From Deinococcus sp. Marseille-Q6407 (lineage in GTDB: Bacteria > Deinococcota > Deinococci > Deinococcales > Deinococcaceae), in NCBI RefSeq assembly GCF_946848805.1, contig NZ_CAMPFU010000002.1:394501-458500 (forward strand): a DNA stretch of 64,000 nt, written 5' to 3'. Of this stretch, positions 54,781 to 63,223 are shown in pieces (position 1 is the first letter of the stretch; the number at the start of each line of letters is the position of its first letter). Below the pieces are notes generated by a model. It was not told the DNA's origin and did not search any database. It saw only the letters and a program-made list of their open reading frames with translations. The position numbers and the translations under genes were made by a program.

Positions 54781-55825
54781 TCAGCGGCGTCCTTCCTCCG
54801 CCTTCCACTCCACCCCCCAGCCCGGCCCGGCTGGCAACTGCAACCGCCCACCTTGCCAATCCAGGCCTGACACCGGGTCCGAGGCCAGCAGCAGGGGAGA
54901 GTCCAGATCCACCCAGTCGCACAGCGGGGCCAGCATCGCCGCCGCCGCAATACCCAGTGACGACTCGATCATGCAGCCGATCATCACGCCCAGGCCGTGC
55001 AGTCGCGCCAGCTCCAGCGTTCGCAGGGCCTGCAGCGGCCCGCCCAGCTTGGCCGGCTTGAGATTCACCCCGTCGAACGCTTCGGCTAACGCCGGCACAC
55101 TACCCACCGCATGCAGGCTCTCGTCAGCAATGAGAGGCAGGCGCGCCGCACGCCGCAGGGCCACGTGCCCGGCCAGGTCGCCGGCCGGCAGCGGTTGCTC
55201 CAGAAATTCCACCCGGTACTCGTCCAGCACGTCCAGCATGCGCCGGGCCTGCGGCAAGGTCCAGGCCGCATTGGCATCCACCCGCAGCGTCACTGCCGGC
55301 GCCACCTCACGCAGGGTCTGCAAAATGGCCTCATCCTGCGCGGTGCCCAGCTTCACTTTCAGGATGCCGTGCCCCCGCGCCACCGCCGCTTGCGCCTGAG
55401 CCGCCATCTCCGGCAAGGCGGCCAGCCCGATAGTGTAACTGCTCTCGGCCACCTCGCCAGCTGGCAGCCCCAGCAGCTCACGGACCGGCCGGCCCACGCT
55501 CAGCGCACAGACTTCCAGGGTTGCCATTTCCAGGGCACACTTGGCGCTGGGATGCTGGCCCAGCGCCGCGTCCAGCCGGGCCGCCAGGGTACGGAACCCC
55601 CAGGGATCGTCACCGGCCGCCGCGCGCAGCTAGCTCTAGCTGTTCCAGGGCTGCCGGAACAGTGGCGCCGGTCTCACCGTAAAAGGCGTTGGGCGCTGCC
55701 TCGCCCCGGCCGGTGACGCCGTCCAGGGTCCAGTCCACCCGCACCCGCTGATAGGTGGAATGGGTCCAGCGAGCGATACCGAACGGCTGCGCCGTCTGCA
55801 GTTCAAAAGGGGTCCAGGTGATCAT
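54781..55825 (-). pseudogene. Dipeptide epimerase (enolase superfamily) gene, frameshifted by a 4-bp duplication
   Basis: ATG 55825 opens MITWTPFELQTAQPFGIARW and reads EQLELAARGGR before stopping. The rest of the protein lies in another frame from DDPWGFRTLAARLD onward to 54781. Removing one AGCT from AGCTAGCT (55628-55635) gives EQLELRAAAGDDPWGF and 346 residues, the normal length for L-Ala-D/L-Glu epimerases. The downstream part has KVKLGTAQDE (catalytic lysine), RVDANAAWTL (metal Asp), FLEQPL and IADESL, and the second lysine in GVNLKPAKLGG. A 248-residue frame from 55527 could yield only a barrel without capping domain. Confidence 0.75.
55628..55635. repeat. 4-bp tandem duplication (AGCT) in the epimerase gene
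   Basis: AGCT at 55628-55631 and 55632-55635. Removing one copy, or any other single-base-equivalent change nearby, restores the frame; the tandem copy is the simplest cause. Confidence 0.65.
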
Positions 55826-55827
55826 AG

Positions 55828-56565
55828 TCAGCTCCATTCAGGGCGGCCGAAGCCCAGCAGGTCACGTTCCAGCAGCCGGCCGTACTCGCCGCTGCCCAGA
55901 GTATCTACAGTAACCGCCATCTGGTAAGAGGTGGCGTTGAGAAGGCATTCGCTGTCCAGCATCAGACCCACGTGCCCAGGGAAAAATGCCAGGTCGCCCG
56001 CCTGCGGCAGATCCACCGGCAGCAGGGCAGAGCGCTGCGGCCCGGAGTCGCGCGGCAATGCCAGACCGTACGCGGCATGAAGCACCTGCATCAACCCGGA
56101 GCAATCCACCCCCCAGGCCGAGCGCCCGCCCCAGCGGTAGGGGGTGCCCACAAATTCCAACCCCAGCTCGGGCAGGGAAGAGGGCAGCGGCCGGAATACT
56201 GCACGGCTCACCCAGCCAGCCGGCCAGAGCAGGCGCTCCCAGCGGCGGCCTTCTTCACCTTCCACCACCTCGCCCGACCGGCGGACCCGGCTGCCCAGGC
56301 TCAAGCGCCCCAGCAGAGGGGCCTGCGCCGCCGGGGCTGCGTAAATGTGCCCCCGCAGCGCCGTGACCAGAGCCCAGCTGCCAGCCGGGACTGTAACCGC
56401 CTGCACCCGTGCCCAGCCCTCGTAACCGTCCGCAGCGAGCCGGACCCGCTGCCACTCGCCAGCCTGCTCCAGCACTGTCAGTTCCTCACCCAGCAGCACT
56501 TCCGAGACTGTTTCGGCCTGTTCTGCGGGCTCGGCATACAAGAAGGTCTGCCGGGGGGCGCGCAT
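55828..56565 (-). CDS. NlpC/P60 peptidoglycan endopeptidase with SH3-type domains
   Basis: 245 residues. Two bacterial SH3-like segments (about 5-57 and 68-120) precede an NlpC/P60 domain with the catalytic cysteine in WGVDCSGLMQ, and histidine in FFPGHVGLML. No signal peptide is visible, so like YkfC it probably acts on murein peptides in the cytoplasm, cutting gamma-D-Glu to diamino acid bonds. The epimerase gene begins 2 nt after its stop, giving the pairing seen in murein-peptide recycling operons. Its start shares one base with the phosphoesterase stop. Confidence 0.9.
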   Translation of the reverse strand: MRAPRQTFLYAEPAEQAETVSEVLLGEELTVLEQAGEWQRVRLAADGYEGWARVQAVTVPAGSWALVTALRGHIYAAPAAQAPLLGRLSLGSRVRRSGEVVEGEEGRRWERLLWPAGWVSRAVFRPLPSSLPELGLEFVGTPYRWGGRSAWGVDCSGLMQVLHAAYGLALPRDSGPQRSALLPVDLPQAGDLAFFPGHVGLMLDSECLLNATSYQMAVTVDTLGSGEYGRLLERDLLGFGRPEWS

Positions 56566-57269
56566 CAGCCGTGTCCCGTCTTGAGCACCTGGGCGATCTG
56601 AGCCGGGAGTTCCCAGGCCAGCACGTCGAACGCTGCCGAGGCCACATCGTACGGCACCTTATGCAGGGTGACCTGCGGATCCGCGCCGGGCAGGCAGTCC
56701 ACCACCGCCACGTCCGCGCCCGGCTCGCGGTTCAGCGAGAAACCCACCGAGCCGGGATCCAGAAAAGTCACCTCGCCCACCCGGCGCAGAAAAGGAATAT
56801 GGGTACCGGCCGAGACGATCAGCCGGGCCGGAAACTGCGCGGCCAGCACCTGCAATTTTTCCTCGGGGCCGGCCAGGTCCAGTTTCTGCTCGGGGTCGTG
56901 AGGACTGCCGTGGAAAAAACGGATGCGGCCCTGCGGAGTCCGGATCCGCCCGCCTACCGGCAGCGAGCGCAGGTAATCCAGCTGAGTGGGCAGCAGCATG
57001 CCACGGGTCCAGCCGATCACCTGCTCGGCCACCCCATGCCGACCACTGCTGCTGCCCAGCGGCAGGGCCACCCGCAGGTCGCTGGAGCCCAGGCATACCG
57101 AATAGCCCCGCTGCTGCACAAAGTCAATCACCGGTCCCGGGTTGGCGCCGTAGCCGACCAGGTCGCCCACCACCACCACCTGATCCACCACCTGGGTCTC
57201 CAGAAACTGCGCGGCCGCCGTCAGCGCCTGAATGTTGGCATGAATGTCGCTGATAAAAGCCAGTCGCAC
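56565..57269 (-). CDS. Metallophosphoesterase (YfcE/MJ0936-like)
   Basis: 234 residues. Calcineurin-like motifs in order: [11 protein letters not shown] (DxH, about 6-16), [12 protein letters not shown] (GDxxGYG, about 33-44), the shortened third motif GSSD, RFFHGSP and [25 protein letters not shown] follows as in DNA-methylation-independent diesterases of this type. It is a dinuclear-metal phosphodiesterase; the substrate is unknown. GTG start with TAAGAT 9 nt upstream. First gene of the run with NlpC/P60 and the epimerase. Confidence 0.85.
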   Translation of the reverse strand: MRLAFISDIHANIQALTAAAQFLETQVVDQVVVVGDLVGYGANPGPVIDFVQQRGYSVCLGSSDLRVALPLGSSSGRHGVAEQVIGWTRGMLLPTQLDYLRSLPVGGRIRTPQGRIRFFHGSPHDPEQKLDLAGPEEKLQVLAAQFPARLIVSAGTHIPFLRRVGEVTFLDPGSVGFSLNREPGADVAVVDCLPGADPQVTLHKVPYDVASAAFDVLAWELPAQIAQVLKTGHG

Positions 57270-57331
57270 GTCGGCTTCATCTTAGCGCAGTCCCCAGCTG
57301 CCGGGCGGACAGGATGCCGGGCATGACTGGG

Positions 57332-57337
57332 TATGAT
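57332..57337 (+). promoter_or_regulatory. -10 element (TATGAT) deciding the lnt start
   Basis: TATGAT with 6 nt to GTG 57344. Upstream in-frame ATGs (57314 and 57323) would lie at or before the -10 and are excluded. Confidence 0.6.
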
Positions 57338-57343
57338 GTGTCG

Positions 57344-58777
57344 GTGCGACTTCCCTCCCTTGCCGGCGCTCTGGCCGCCGGCCTGCTGACCGGCCTGGCC
57401 ACCCTGACCCCCGTGCCCTGGCTGAGCCTGCTGCCGCTGGCGGCGTGGCTGGGTCTGGCCGCGCAGCGAGACACCGCCCGCCGGATGGGCTGGGGTGCTT
57501 TCGGCTACGTGGGCGCGCACCTGTGGTGGGTCACGGTGCTGGCCGCGCAGATCTTTGGTTTCCCCCCGGCCGGCGCCCTGGCCCTGATTCTTTACGCCAC
57601 CGAAGCCCTCTTTTTTGCGGCGCTGGGCTGGGCGGTCAGCCGGCTGTTCTCCAGCCCGCGCCGCCGGCTGTGGGCGCTGGCCGGCGGCTGGGTAGGGCTG
57701 GAATACCTGCGGTCGCTGGGCACCCTGGCTTTTCCCTGGCCTACTCTGGGCTACATCTGGCTGGATACCCCGGTCATTCAGACCGCCGACCTGGGCGGCG
57801 TGCTGCTGGCCTCCTGGCTGGGCGTGGCGCTGGCCGCCGCGCTGGCCGACTGGTTCTCCGGGCATCAGCGCCGGCCGCTGGTCCTCAGCCTGGGCCTGCT
57901 GGCGCTGGCGGCCGGCTACGGGCTGACCCGTACTCCTGGCGAGGGCCCGGTCGCCCGCGCCTTTCTGACCCGGACCACCGTCAACGGTTTCGAGCGGTTG
58001 GACCAGGGCCGGCTGCTGCCCAGCTTGCTGGAAGCCAGCCGTAGCCGCGCCCCCGGCGAGCCGGTCATCTGGTCCGAAACCGCGCTGGCCCGTGACCTGG
58101 GCGACCTTGCGCTGTTCCCGGGCCCCGGCATCAGCGGCGCCGGGCGGGCCTCTGGCAGCGAGAACAGCGTGCTGGCCATTGACGCCAGCGGCCAGGTGGT
58201 GGGGGAGAACCACAAGGGCCGCCCACTGCCGTTCGGAGAAACCTTTCCCTTTCAGACGGTGCTGCGCCCGCTCTACACTCAGCTGAGCCTGCTGACCGGC
58301 TTCGACCTGCTGGACAGTCTGCAGCCGGCCACACGGATGGTGCCGCTAGACCTGGGCGGCATTCGCTACGGCGCCTATATCTGTTACGACTCGGTCTTCG
58401 GCTGGCCGGCGCGGCAGCTGGCGCGGCAGGGCGCCGAGGTGCTGGTCAACGTGAGCAACGATTCGTGGTTCGCGGCCGCCGGGGTCCGGCAGCACTTCGA
58501 GATGGGCCGGGTCCGCGCCATCGAGAACCGGCGCTGGGTGCTGCGGGCAGTGCAGCGCGGCTGGGCCGGCAGTGTGGACGACCTGGGCCGCCCACGCCAG
58601 GTCGTTCAGGACGGACAGCAGGGTTTCTCGGTGCAGTACCGGCGCCTGCACGGTCAGACCGTCTACCAGCGCGCCGGAGACCTGCCCGCGCTGCTGCTGG
58701 CCGCCGCCTTGGTGGGCCTGGCCTGGCGGGGCGAGAAGGGCCACTGGACCAGGAAAACGCGCCAAGTCTCAACTTGA
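57344..58777 (+). CDS. lnt: Apolipoprotein N-acyltransferase
   Basis: 477 residues. About six N-terminal transmembrane helices, then a nitrilase-like domain with the catalytic triad: Glu in VIWSETAL, Lys in ENHKGRPLPFGE, and Cys in GAYICYDSVFG; one C-terminal helix. It N-acylates the lipid-modified cysteine of lipoproteins at the outer face of the inner membrane, which fits the many lipoproteins encoded here. Start GTG 57344 is chosen from the TATGAT spacing. Confidence 0.92.
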   Translation: MRLPSLAGALAAGLLTGLATLTPVPWLSLLPLAAWLGLAAQRDTARRMGWGAFGYVGAHLWWVTVLAAQIFGFPPAGALALILYATEALFFAALGWAVSRLFSSPRRRLWALAGGWVGLEYLRSLGTLAFPWPTLGYIWLDTPVIQTADLGGVLLASWLGVALAAALADWFSGHQRRPLVLSLGLLALAAGYGLTRTPGEGPVARAFLTRTTVNGFERLDQGRLLPSLLEASRSRAPGEPVIWSETALARDLGDLALFPGPGISGAGRASGSENSVLAIDASGQVVGENHKGRPLPFGETFPFQTVLRPLYTQLSLLTGFDLLDSLQPATRMVPLDLGGIRYGAYICYDSVFGWPARQLARQGAEVLVNVSNDSWFAAAGVRQHFEMGRVRAIENRRWVLRAVQRGWAGSVDDLGRPRQVVQDGQQGFSVQYRRLHGQTVYQRAGDLPALLLAAALVGLAWRGEKGHWTRKTRQVST

Positions 58778-58821
58778 AAAGGCCGGTTTCATTGCAAGGA
58801 GCTTGATGACAGGCTGCTAAC

Positions 58822-60080
58822 ATGACCCCCCCTCAGTCTGCTGCCACCCGGCTCTGGACCCGCAATTTCACCATCTACTGGCTGGCCAGCCTGCAATCGG
58901 TCTTCGGCAACGCCCTGACGTCCGTGGTGGTGGCGGTGCAGGTGTATGACCAGACCGGGCAGCCCAGCGCGATGGGGGTGACCCTGGCACTGGGCATGTT
59001 GCCGGCGCTGCTGAGCCCGCTGGCCGGCGTGGTGGTGGACCGGGTGCCGGTGCGGCCGCTCCTGATTGCCGGCGACCTGCTGCGGGGCCTGCTGGTGCTG
59101 AGCCTGGCCGCCGGGCTGCTGGGCGGGCAGGCCGGGCCGGGCTGCTCTGGCTGAACGGTGCAGTGCTGCTCAGCGGCCTGATCACCGCGGTCACCTCGCC
59201 GGCCACCTCCACGCTGCTGCCGCGGCTGGTGCCGCCCGAGCAGCTGGCCCGCGCCAATGGCCTGATGGGGATGGGGCAGCAGGGTGCACAGCTGGCTGGC
59301 CTCTTCCTGGGCAGCGGCCTGGTGGCCCTGCTGGGTCAAGGCCAGACCCTGCTGCTGGACGCGGCCACCTTTCTGATCAGCGCCGCCGCCCTGGGGGTAA
59401 TTCAGCTGCCGGCGCGGGTGAAGGCGCCGGTGAAAGAAGGCTTCTGGCAGGCTTTTCGCTCCGGCCTGCAGGTGCTGGGAAGGCACCCCGGTTTCGCCAT
59501 GATTCCGCTGCTGGCTTTTGTCCTCAACATCGCCTTTGCCCCGATGCAGATGCTGTTGCCCAAGCACCTGGCCAGCTTCGGCCTAGGCGGGAACTTTTAC
59601 GGGGTGGCCCTGGGCACTGTGATGGGCGGCATGCTGCTGGGCAGCCTGAGCGTGACCGCCCTGGGCCAGCGCTTTGGCCCGCAGCAGGCCCTGCCGCTGG
59701 GGCTGCTGGCCGCCAGTCTGGCCCTGGCCGTGATGGCCCAAAGCCGGGTGCTGGCCGCCTTTTTTGCCGCTCTGGCCGTGCTGGGCGCCGGCGTAGCCCT
59801 GACCAACACGGCCATCGCCTACCTGGGGCAGACCCTGATTCCAGAGGAATTCCGCGGGCGGGTCTTCGGGCTGATCTCGGCCACTGCGCAGGCCGGAATG
59901 CCGCTGGCCATGCTGCTGCTGGGCCCCTGGGCCGATACGGCCGGCAGCCGGGTGCTGTGGTCCGCCGGTGCAGCGGTAATGCTGCTCAGCACCGGCGCCT
60001 GGCTGTATGTGAGCGCCCGCAGCCGGCCGCAGCCAGGGCTGACCGCTTCCGCCGCCTTGACCGAGGCGGAGTCAACTTGA
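58822..60080 (+). pseudogene. MFS transporter gene, frameshifted by a 5-bp tandem duplication
   Basis: The frame from ATG 58822 encodes three helices (FTIYWLASLQSVFGNALTSV, then GMLPALLSPLAG and LLRGLLVLSLAAGLLGGQAG) and stops at 59152-59154. A second frame from 59163 carries the remaining eight or nine helices to 60080. Deleting one GCCGG from 59131-59140 joins them as GGQAGLLWLNGAVLLSGLIT, a continuous 417-residue major facilitator of the MFS_3/enterobactin-exporter type. Substrate unknown. Translation could restart downstream, but a transporter lacking the first three helices is unlikely to work. Confidence 0.8.
59130..59142. repeat. 5-bp tandem duplication (GCCGG) in the MFS gene
   Basis: GCCGG at 59131-59135 and 59136-59140; the period-5 tract covers 59130-59142. 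Five bases shift the frame by two. Confidence 0.75.
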
Positions 60081-60104
60081 AGATTTCTCTTTTTCTCCAA
60101 GTTG

Positions 60105-60256
60105 AGAAAACCCATACTAAGGCGTCTGAGAAAGCCGCCCCGGCGGCGCCCCTCTGGGGGGAGGGGTTTGTTCTCGGACCTTGTGGCTTCATCTGAGCCG
60201 AGCAGGAAGGGCAGCGCAAAAGAGACGCTGCGCCGGCCAGTCTAATGACCGAACCC
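60105..60256 (+). ncRNA. Possible structured RNA downstream of the MFS gene
   Basis: About 150 nt without a coding frame, dense in hairpins: GCCGCC/GGCGGC (near 60134), CCCCTC/GAGGGG (60149-60167), CTCGG/CCGAG (60173-60203) and GCAGCG/CGCTGC (60212-60232). A strong terminator on the plus strand follows directly. It may be an independent RNA or the 3' UTR of the MFS gene; no clear promoter is visible, and no SRP, tmRNA or RNase P signature is present. Confidence 0.25.
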
Positions 60257-60295
60257 GCAGGGGCGCTCCAAGAAACGGAGCCGCCCCTGCTTTTT
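60257..60295 (+). terminator. Strong intrinsic terminator
   Basis: GCAGGGGCG-CTCC (60257-60269) pairs with GGAG-CCGCCCCTGC (60277-60290; one extra C), followed by five T residues. It ends plus-strand transcription from the MFS gene or the structured region. Confidence 0.88.
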
Positions 60296-60307
60296 GGTCT
60301 GATTTAC

Positions 60308-60339
60308 CTCCCTTACCTAAGGTCGTTTAGGTAAGGGAG
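60308..60339. other. Perfect 13-bp inverted repeat after the lipid-kinase gene
   Basis: CTCCCTTACCTAA (60308-60320) and its exact complement (60327-60339) around a 6-nt loop. No T-run on either strand. It lies 20 nt beyond the lipid-kinase stop on the minus strand; probably an mRNA 3'-end hairpin or Rho-assisted stop. Confidence 0.55.
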
Positions 60340-60358
60340 AGGCTGGATGCAGGCTGGC

Positions 60359-61366
60359 TCAGGTCTGCAGCTCCGCTTCGGTCTGGGCCGTGAAGAAACG
60401 CACCGCCCGCGGCAGCACCCGCGCCCGGAAAGGTGTGGTCTCCACATGCAGCTCGCCGTCGAACTGCAGCGGAAAAGGATCGTCGGCCGTCACTTCAATT
60501 TCCTGGGCGCCGAACACTTCCAGGTTGTCGTCGAAAGCCGGGTCGCCCAGGCGGAACTTGACCTTCAGCGAGTCGAGCAGGTTGGCGCCCAGGCGCAGCA
60601 CGTTGCCTTCGCGCAGCAGAATCACCGTGAAGCGGCCATCGCGGGGGCTGATGTCCGGGGTAATGGGAATCCGCCCCGGCACCAGGCCCAGGTTGGCAAC
60701 CATCACCCCAATGCCCCGGAACGACTGCACCGGCCCGCCATCGGCACGGATATGAAAGGTGGTAACCGGCGGGTTGATCTGCCGCAGCGCTGCCATCACA
60801 TAGGCCATGGTGCCGAAGTGCTTCTTGAGGCCTTCGCTCTCGCGGATCATGTTGGCGTCTGCACCCGCGCCGGCCAGCATGGCAAAGCCCCGGCGGCGCT
60901 CGGCCGGGCCGTAGCCGGTGACCAGCTCACCCAGGTCCAGGTCCAGGGTCTGCCCGGACAGCAGCAGCTCCAGCAGCGCCTGCGGATCGTCGGGAACCGC
61001 CAAGTTCAGCGCGATCAGGTTGGCGGTGCCGGCGGGAAAGGCCAGCAGCGGCACCGACCACTTCTGACGTGCCAGCGCGTAGGCCAGCGAGCTGACGGTG
61101 CCGTCGCCCCCGGCCCCGATCACGGCGGCGTAGTCGGGCAGGTCGTGGATGAAGTCGTCCATCGGGCGCTCGCCTTCCAGGGTCCGCTCGGTCAGCGGCA
61201 CACCCCGGCCGCGCAGCAGGTTGAGCAGCTCCGAGAGCGTGCTGCCGGCACTCCCCTGACCACTTCTGGGGTTGCTGATGACCAAGACGCCTTTTTCCAG
61301 CAGCTGCGCGGCAAAACCGGAAGCGGAAGCGGCCGCAGGCGCGGCGGTGGATTGACCTGACATCAT
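60359..61366 (-). CDS. Diacylglycerol kinase-family lipid kinase (second copy in window)
   Basis: 335 residues. VLVISNPRSGQGSAGS near the start (residues about 26-41), GAGGDGTVSSLAYAL (about 79-93) and FPAGTANLIALNL replacing the usual PLGTGNDF, then a YegS-type second domain. It phosphorylates a lipid or sphingoid-like alcohol; the NLIAL variant is common in a distinct subgroup. Start ATG 61366 because TTTAAT (61379-61374) lies 7 nt upstream; ATG 61375 would overlap the -10. Confidence 0.82.
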   Translation of the reverse strand: MMSGQSTAAPAAASASGFAAQLLEKGVLVISNPRSGQGSAGSTLSELLNLLRGRGVPLTERTLEGERPMDDFIHDLPDYAAVIGAGGDGTVSSLAYALARQKWSVPLLAFPAGTANLIALNLAVPDDPQALLELLLSGQTLDLDLGELVTGYGPAERRRGFAMLAGAGADANMIRESEGLKKHFGTMAYVMAALRQINPPVTTFHIRADGGPVQSFRGIGVMVANLGLVPGRIPITPDISPRDGRFTVILLREGNVLRLGANLLDSLKVKFRLGDPAFDDNLEVFGAQEIEVTADDPFPLQFDGELHVETTPFRARVLPRAVRFFTAQTEAELQT

Positions 61367-61402
61367 GTTCCTCATTAAACTGCCACTGTAGAGGAGATCC
61401 CT

Positions 61403-61819
61403 ATGAAACGTGTCCTGATTTCTTTATCCTTCCTGGGCAGCCTGGCTGCCTGCGCCCCTACCCAGCAGACGGCCCTACAGGCCACGGTGACGCCCGTGCT
61501 GATCAAGACCTCGGCGTCGGTGGCCCGCGGCGGCACGCTGACCTTGCAGGGCCGCTACCTGGGCGGCCCCAGCAACGGCACTGTGCGGCTAACCAACGCC
61601 GAAGGCCGCGGCGGTTACGTGTTCCCGGCCAGCGCCGTGCAGAGCTGGACCGACAGCCAGATCGTGCTGACTATTCCTCAGGACGCTCCGGTCGGCGGCA
61701 ACTGGCTGTTCGTGGAAGTGGACGGCCAGCGCAGCACTGGCCTGCAGTACTCGGTGCAGCAGCCGGCCGCCGTCTCCCCTGCGCCGGTGGCCGCCTCCGC
61801 GGCCACTGCCCAGCCCTGA
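61403..61819 (+). CDS. IPT/TIG-domain lipoprotein
   Basis: 138 residues. Signal peptide with lipobox LAAC (Cys about 17), then one immunoglobulin-like IPT/TIG domain with ARGGTLTLQGRYLGG and WTDSQIVLTIPQDAPVG, and an Ala/Pro tail. No catalytic residues; likely a small envelope-associated binding protein. AGAGGAG precedes the ATG. Divergent from the lipid kinase and ended by a strong terminator. Confidence 0.82.
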   Translation: MKRVLISLSFLGSLAACAPTQQTALQATVTPVLIKTSASVARGGTLTLQGRYLGGPSNGTVRLTNAEGRGGYVFPASAVQSWTDSQIVLTIPQDAPVGGNWLFVEVDGQRSTGLQYSVQQPAAVSPAPVAASAATAQP

Positions 61820-61844
61820 GCTCTCCTTCAACCTTCTTCTTTTG

Positions 61845-61874
61845 GCCGGTTCCCGAGCGGGAGCCGGCTTTTTT
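61845..61874 (+). terminator. Terminator of the IPT/TIG lipoprotein gene
   Basis: GCCGGTTCCC (61845-61854), GAGC loop, GGGAGCCGGC (61859-61868), then six T residues. Near-perfect 10-bp stem. Confidence 0.92.
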
Positions 61875-61912
61875 CGCGCTGCCGCCAGGGTGGCTGATAG
61901 ACTCGGCGCTGT

Positions 61913-63223
61913 ATGACTCTACAGCGCCCCAAAGGAACCAAGGATCACCTTCCGCCCGGCAGCCCCGGGCTGAGCCTGGACATTCAGGCCAGCGCGCACG
62001 CCCATGTGCAGCGGGTGGCCGCGCAGGTGCTGGAACGCGCCGGCGCCCGCCTGACCGCGACGCCCCTTTTTGAGGACGCGGCACTGGTCAAGCGCGGCGT
62101 GGGCGGGAGTACCGACATCGTCCGCAAGGAGATGTTCACCGTGTATTACGCGGGCGATCACGGCGGCTTCGTGCTGCGCCCCGAGGGCACGGCACCAATC
62201 GTGCGCTCTTACCTGGAAAACGGGCTCAAGCAGCTGGGCTCACCGCTCAAGCTGTGGACCCACGGCCCGATGTTCCGCGCTGAAAATGTGCAGCAGGGCC
62301 GGCTGCGGCAGTTTCATCAAGTGGACTACGAGTGCATCGGCTCCAGTGACCCGCTGGCCGACGCCGAAGCGATCGCCCTGATGTGGGAGATCGTGACCGA
62401 ACTGGGCCTCAGGGGCGTGAGCATTCAGCTGGGCTCAATTGGGGACCCGCAGGACCGCGCCGCCTACAACGAGTACCTGCGTGAACTGTTCGCCCCGCAC
62501 CTGGACGCGCTCTCCGACGACTCCAAGGAGCGCCTGGAGCGCAACCCGATGCGGATTCTGGATTCCAAGAGCAGCTCCGACCAGGCATTGATCGCCGAGC
62601 TGGGCGTGCGGCCGATGCTGGACTTTCTGGGCGAGGACGCCCGGGCGCACTTTGCTGCGGTGCAGGAGTTCCTGCGCGAGTGGGAGGTGCCGTTCGAGAT
62701 TGACCCTTCCATCGTGCGCGGGCTGGACTACTACCGCCGCACTGCCTGGGAGCTGCACCACCAGGGCATCGGCGCCAAGTCGGCGCTGGGCGGGGGCGGG
62801 CGCTACGACGGGCTGGCGCAGGAGCTGGGCAGCAAGGCCGAGGTGCCGGGCATCGGCTGGGCTTTCGGCATTGAGCGCATTCTGCTGGCGATGCAGGACG
62901 AGGGCCTGAGCGTGCCCGAGCCGGCCGGCCCGCTGCTGTATCTGGCCGCGCTGGAGGGGGCACAGGTGCCGCTGGCCGCGCAGCTGGCCCGGCAGGCCCG
63001 CGCCGTGGGCGGGGCCGAGTTCAGCTACCGCAAGCGCGGCGCCGGGCAGGCTTACAAGGAAGCCGCGCGGCTCGGGGCCCGCTACGCCGGCGTGATCGGC
63101 AGCGAGGAAGCCGCCGCCCACGCCCTGAAGCTCAAGCATCTGGGCAGCGGTGAAACGAGCACCGTGCCTTTCGGCGAGCTGAACACTTTTCTGATGACCA
63201 CTTTCCAGGGGGAAGACTCATGA
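61913..63223 (+). CDS. hisS: Histidyl-tRNA synthetase
   Basis: 436 residues. [14 protein letters not shown] at the N-terminus, motif 2 region [25 protein letters not shown] (quoted in part as [13 protein letters not shown]), the histidine-binding signature [15 protein letters not shown] (about 266-280), [11 protein letters not shown] and [12 protein letters not shown]. It charges tRNA-His. TAGACT (61898-61903) is 9 nt before the ATG. The stop overlaps aspS (ATGA), an aspS-hisS pairing common in bacteria. Confidence 0.95.
   Translation: MTLQRPKGTKDHLPPGSPGLSLDIQASAHAHVQRVAAQVLERAGARLTATPLFEDAALVKRGVGGSTDIVRKEMFTVYYAGDHGGFVLRPEGTAPIVRSYLENGLKQLGSPLKLWTHGPMFRAENVQQGRLRQFHQVDYECIGSSDPLADAEAIALMWEIVTELGLRGVSIQLGSIGDPQDRAAYNEYLRELFAPHLDALSDDSKERLERNPMRILDSKSSSDQALIAELGVRPMLDFLGEDARAHFAAVQEFLREWEVPFEIDPSIVRGLDYYRRTAWELHHQGIGAKSALGGGGRYDGLAQELGSKAEVPGIGWAFGIERILLAMQDEGLSVPEPAGPLLYLAALEGAQVPLAAQLARQARAVGGAEFSYRKRGAGQAYKEAARLGARYAGVIGSEEAAAHALKLKHLGSGETSTVPFGELNTFLMTTFQGEDS

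Noticed and set aside
60100..60300. SRP RNA, tmRNA or RNase P RNA
   Set aside because: The hallmark sequences of these RNAs are missing; only GGAAGGGCAGCG vaguely recalls the SRP loop.
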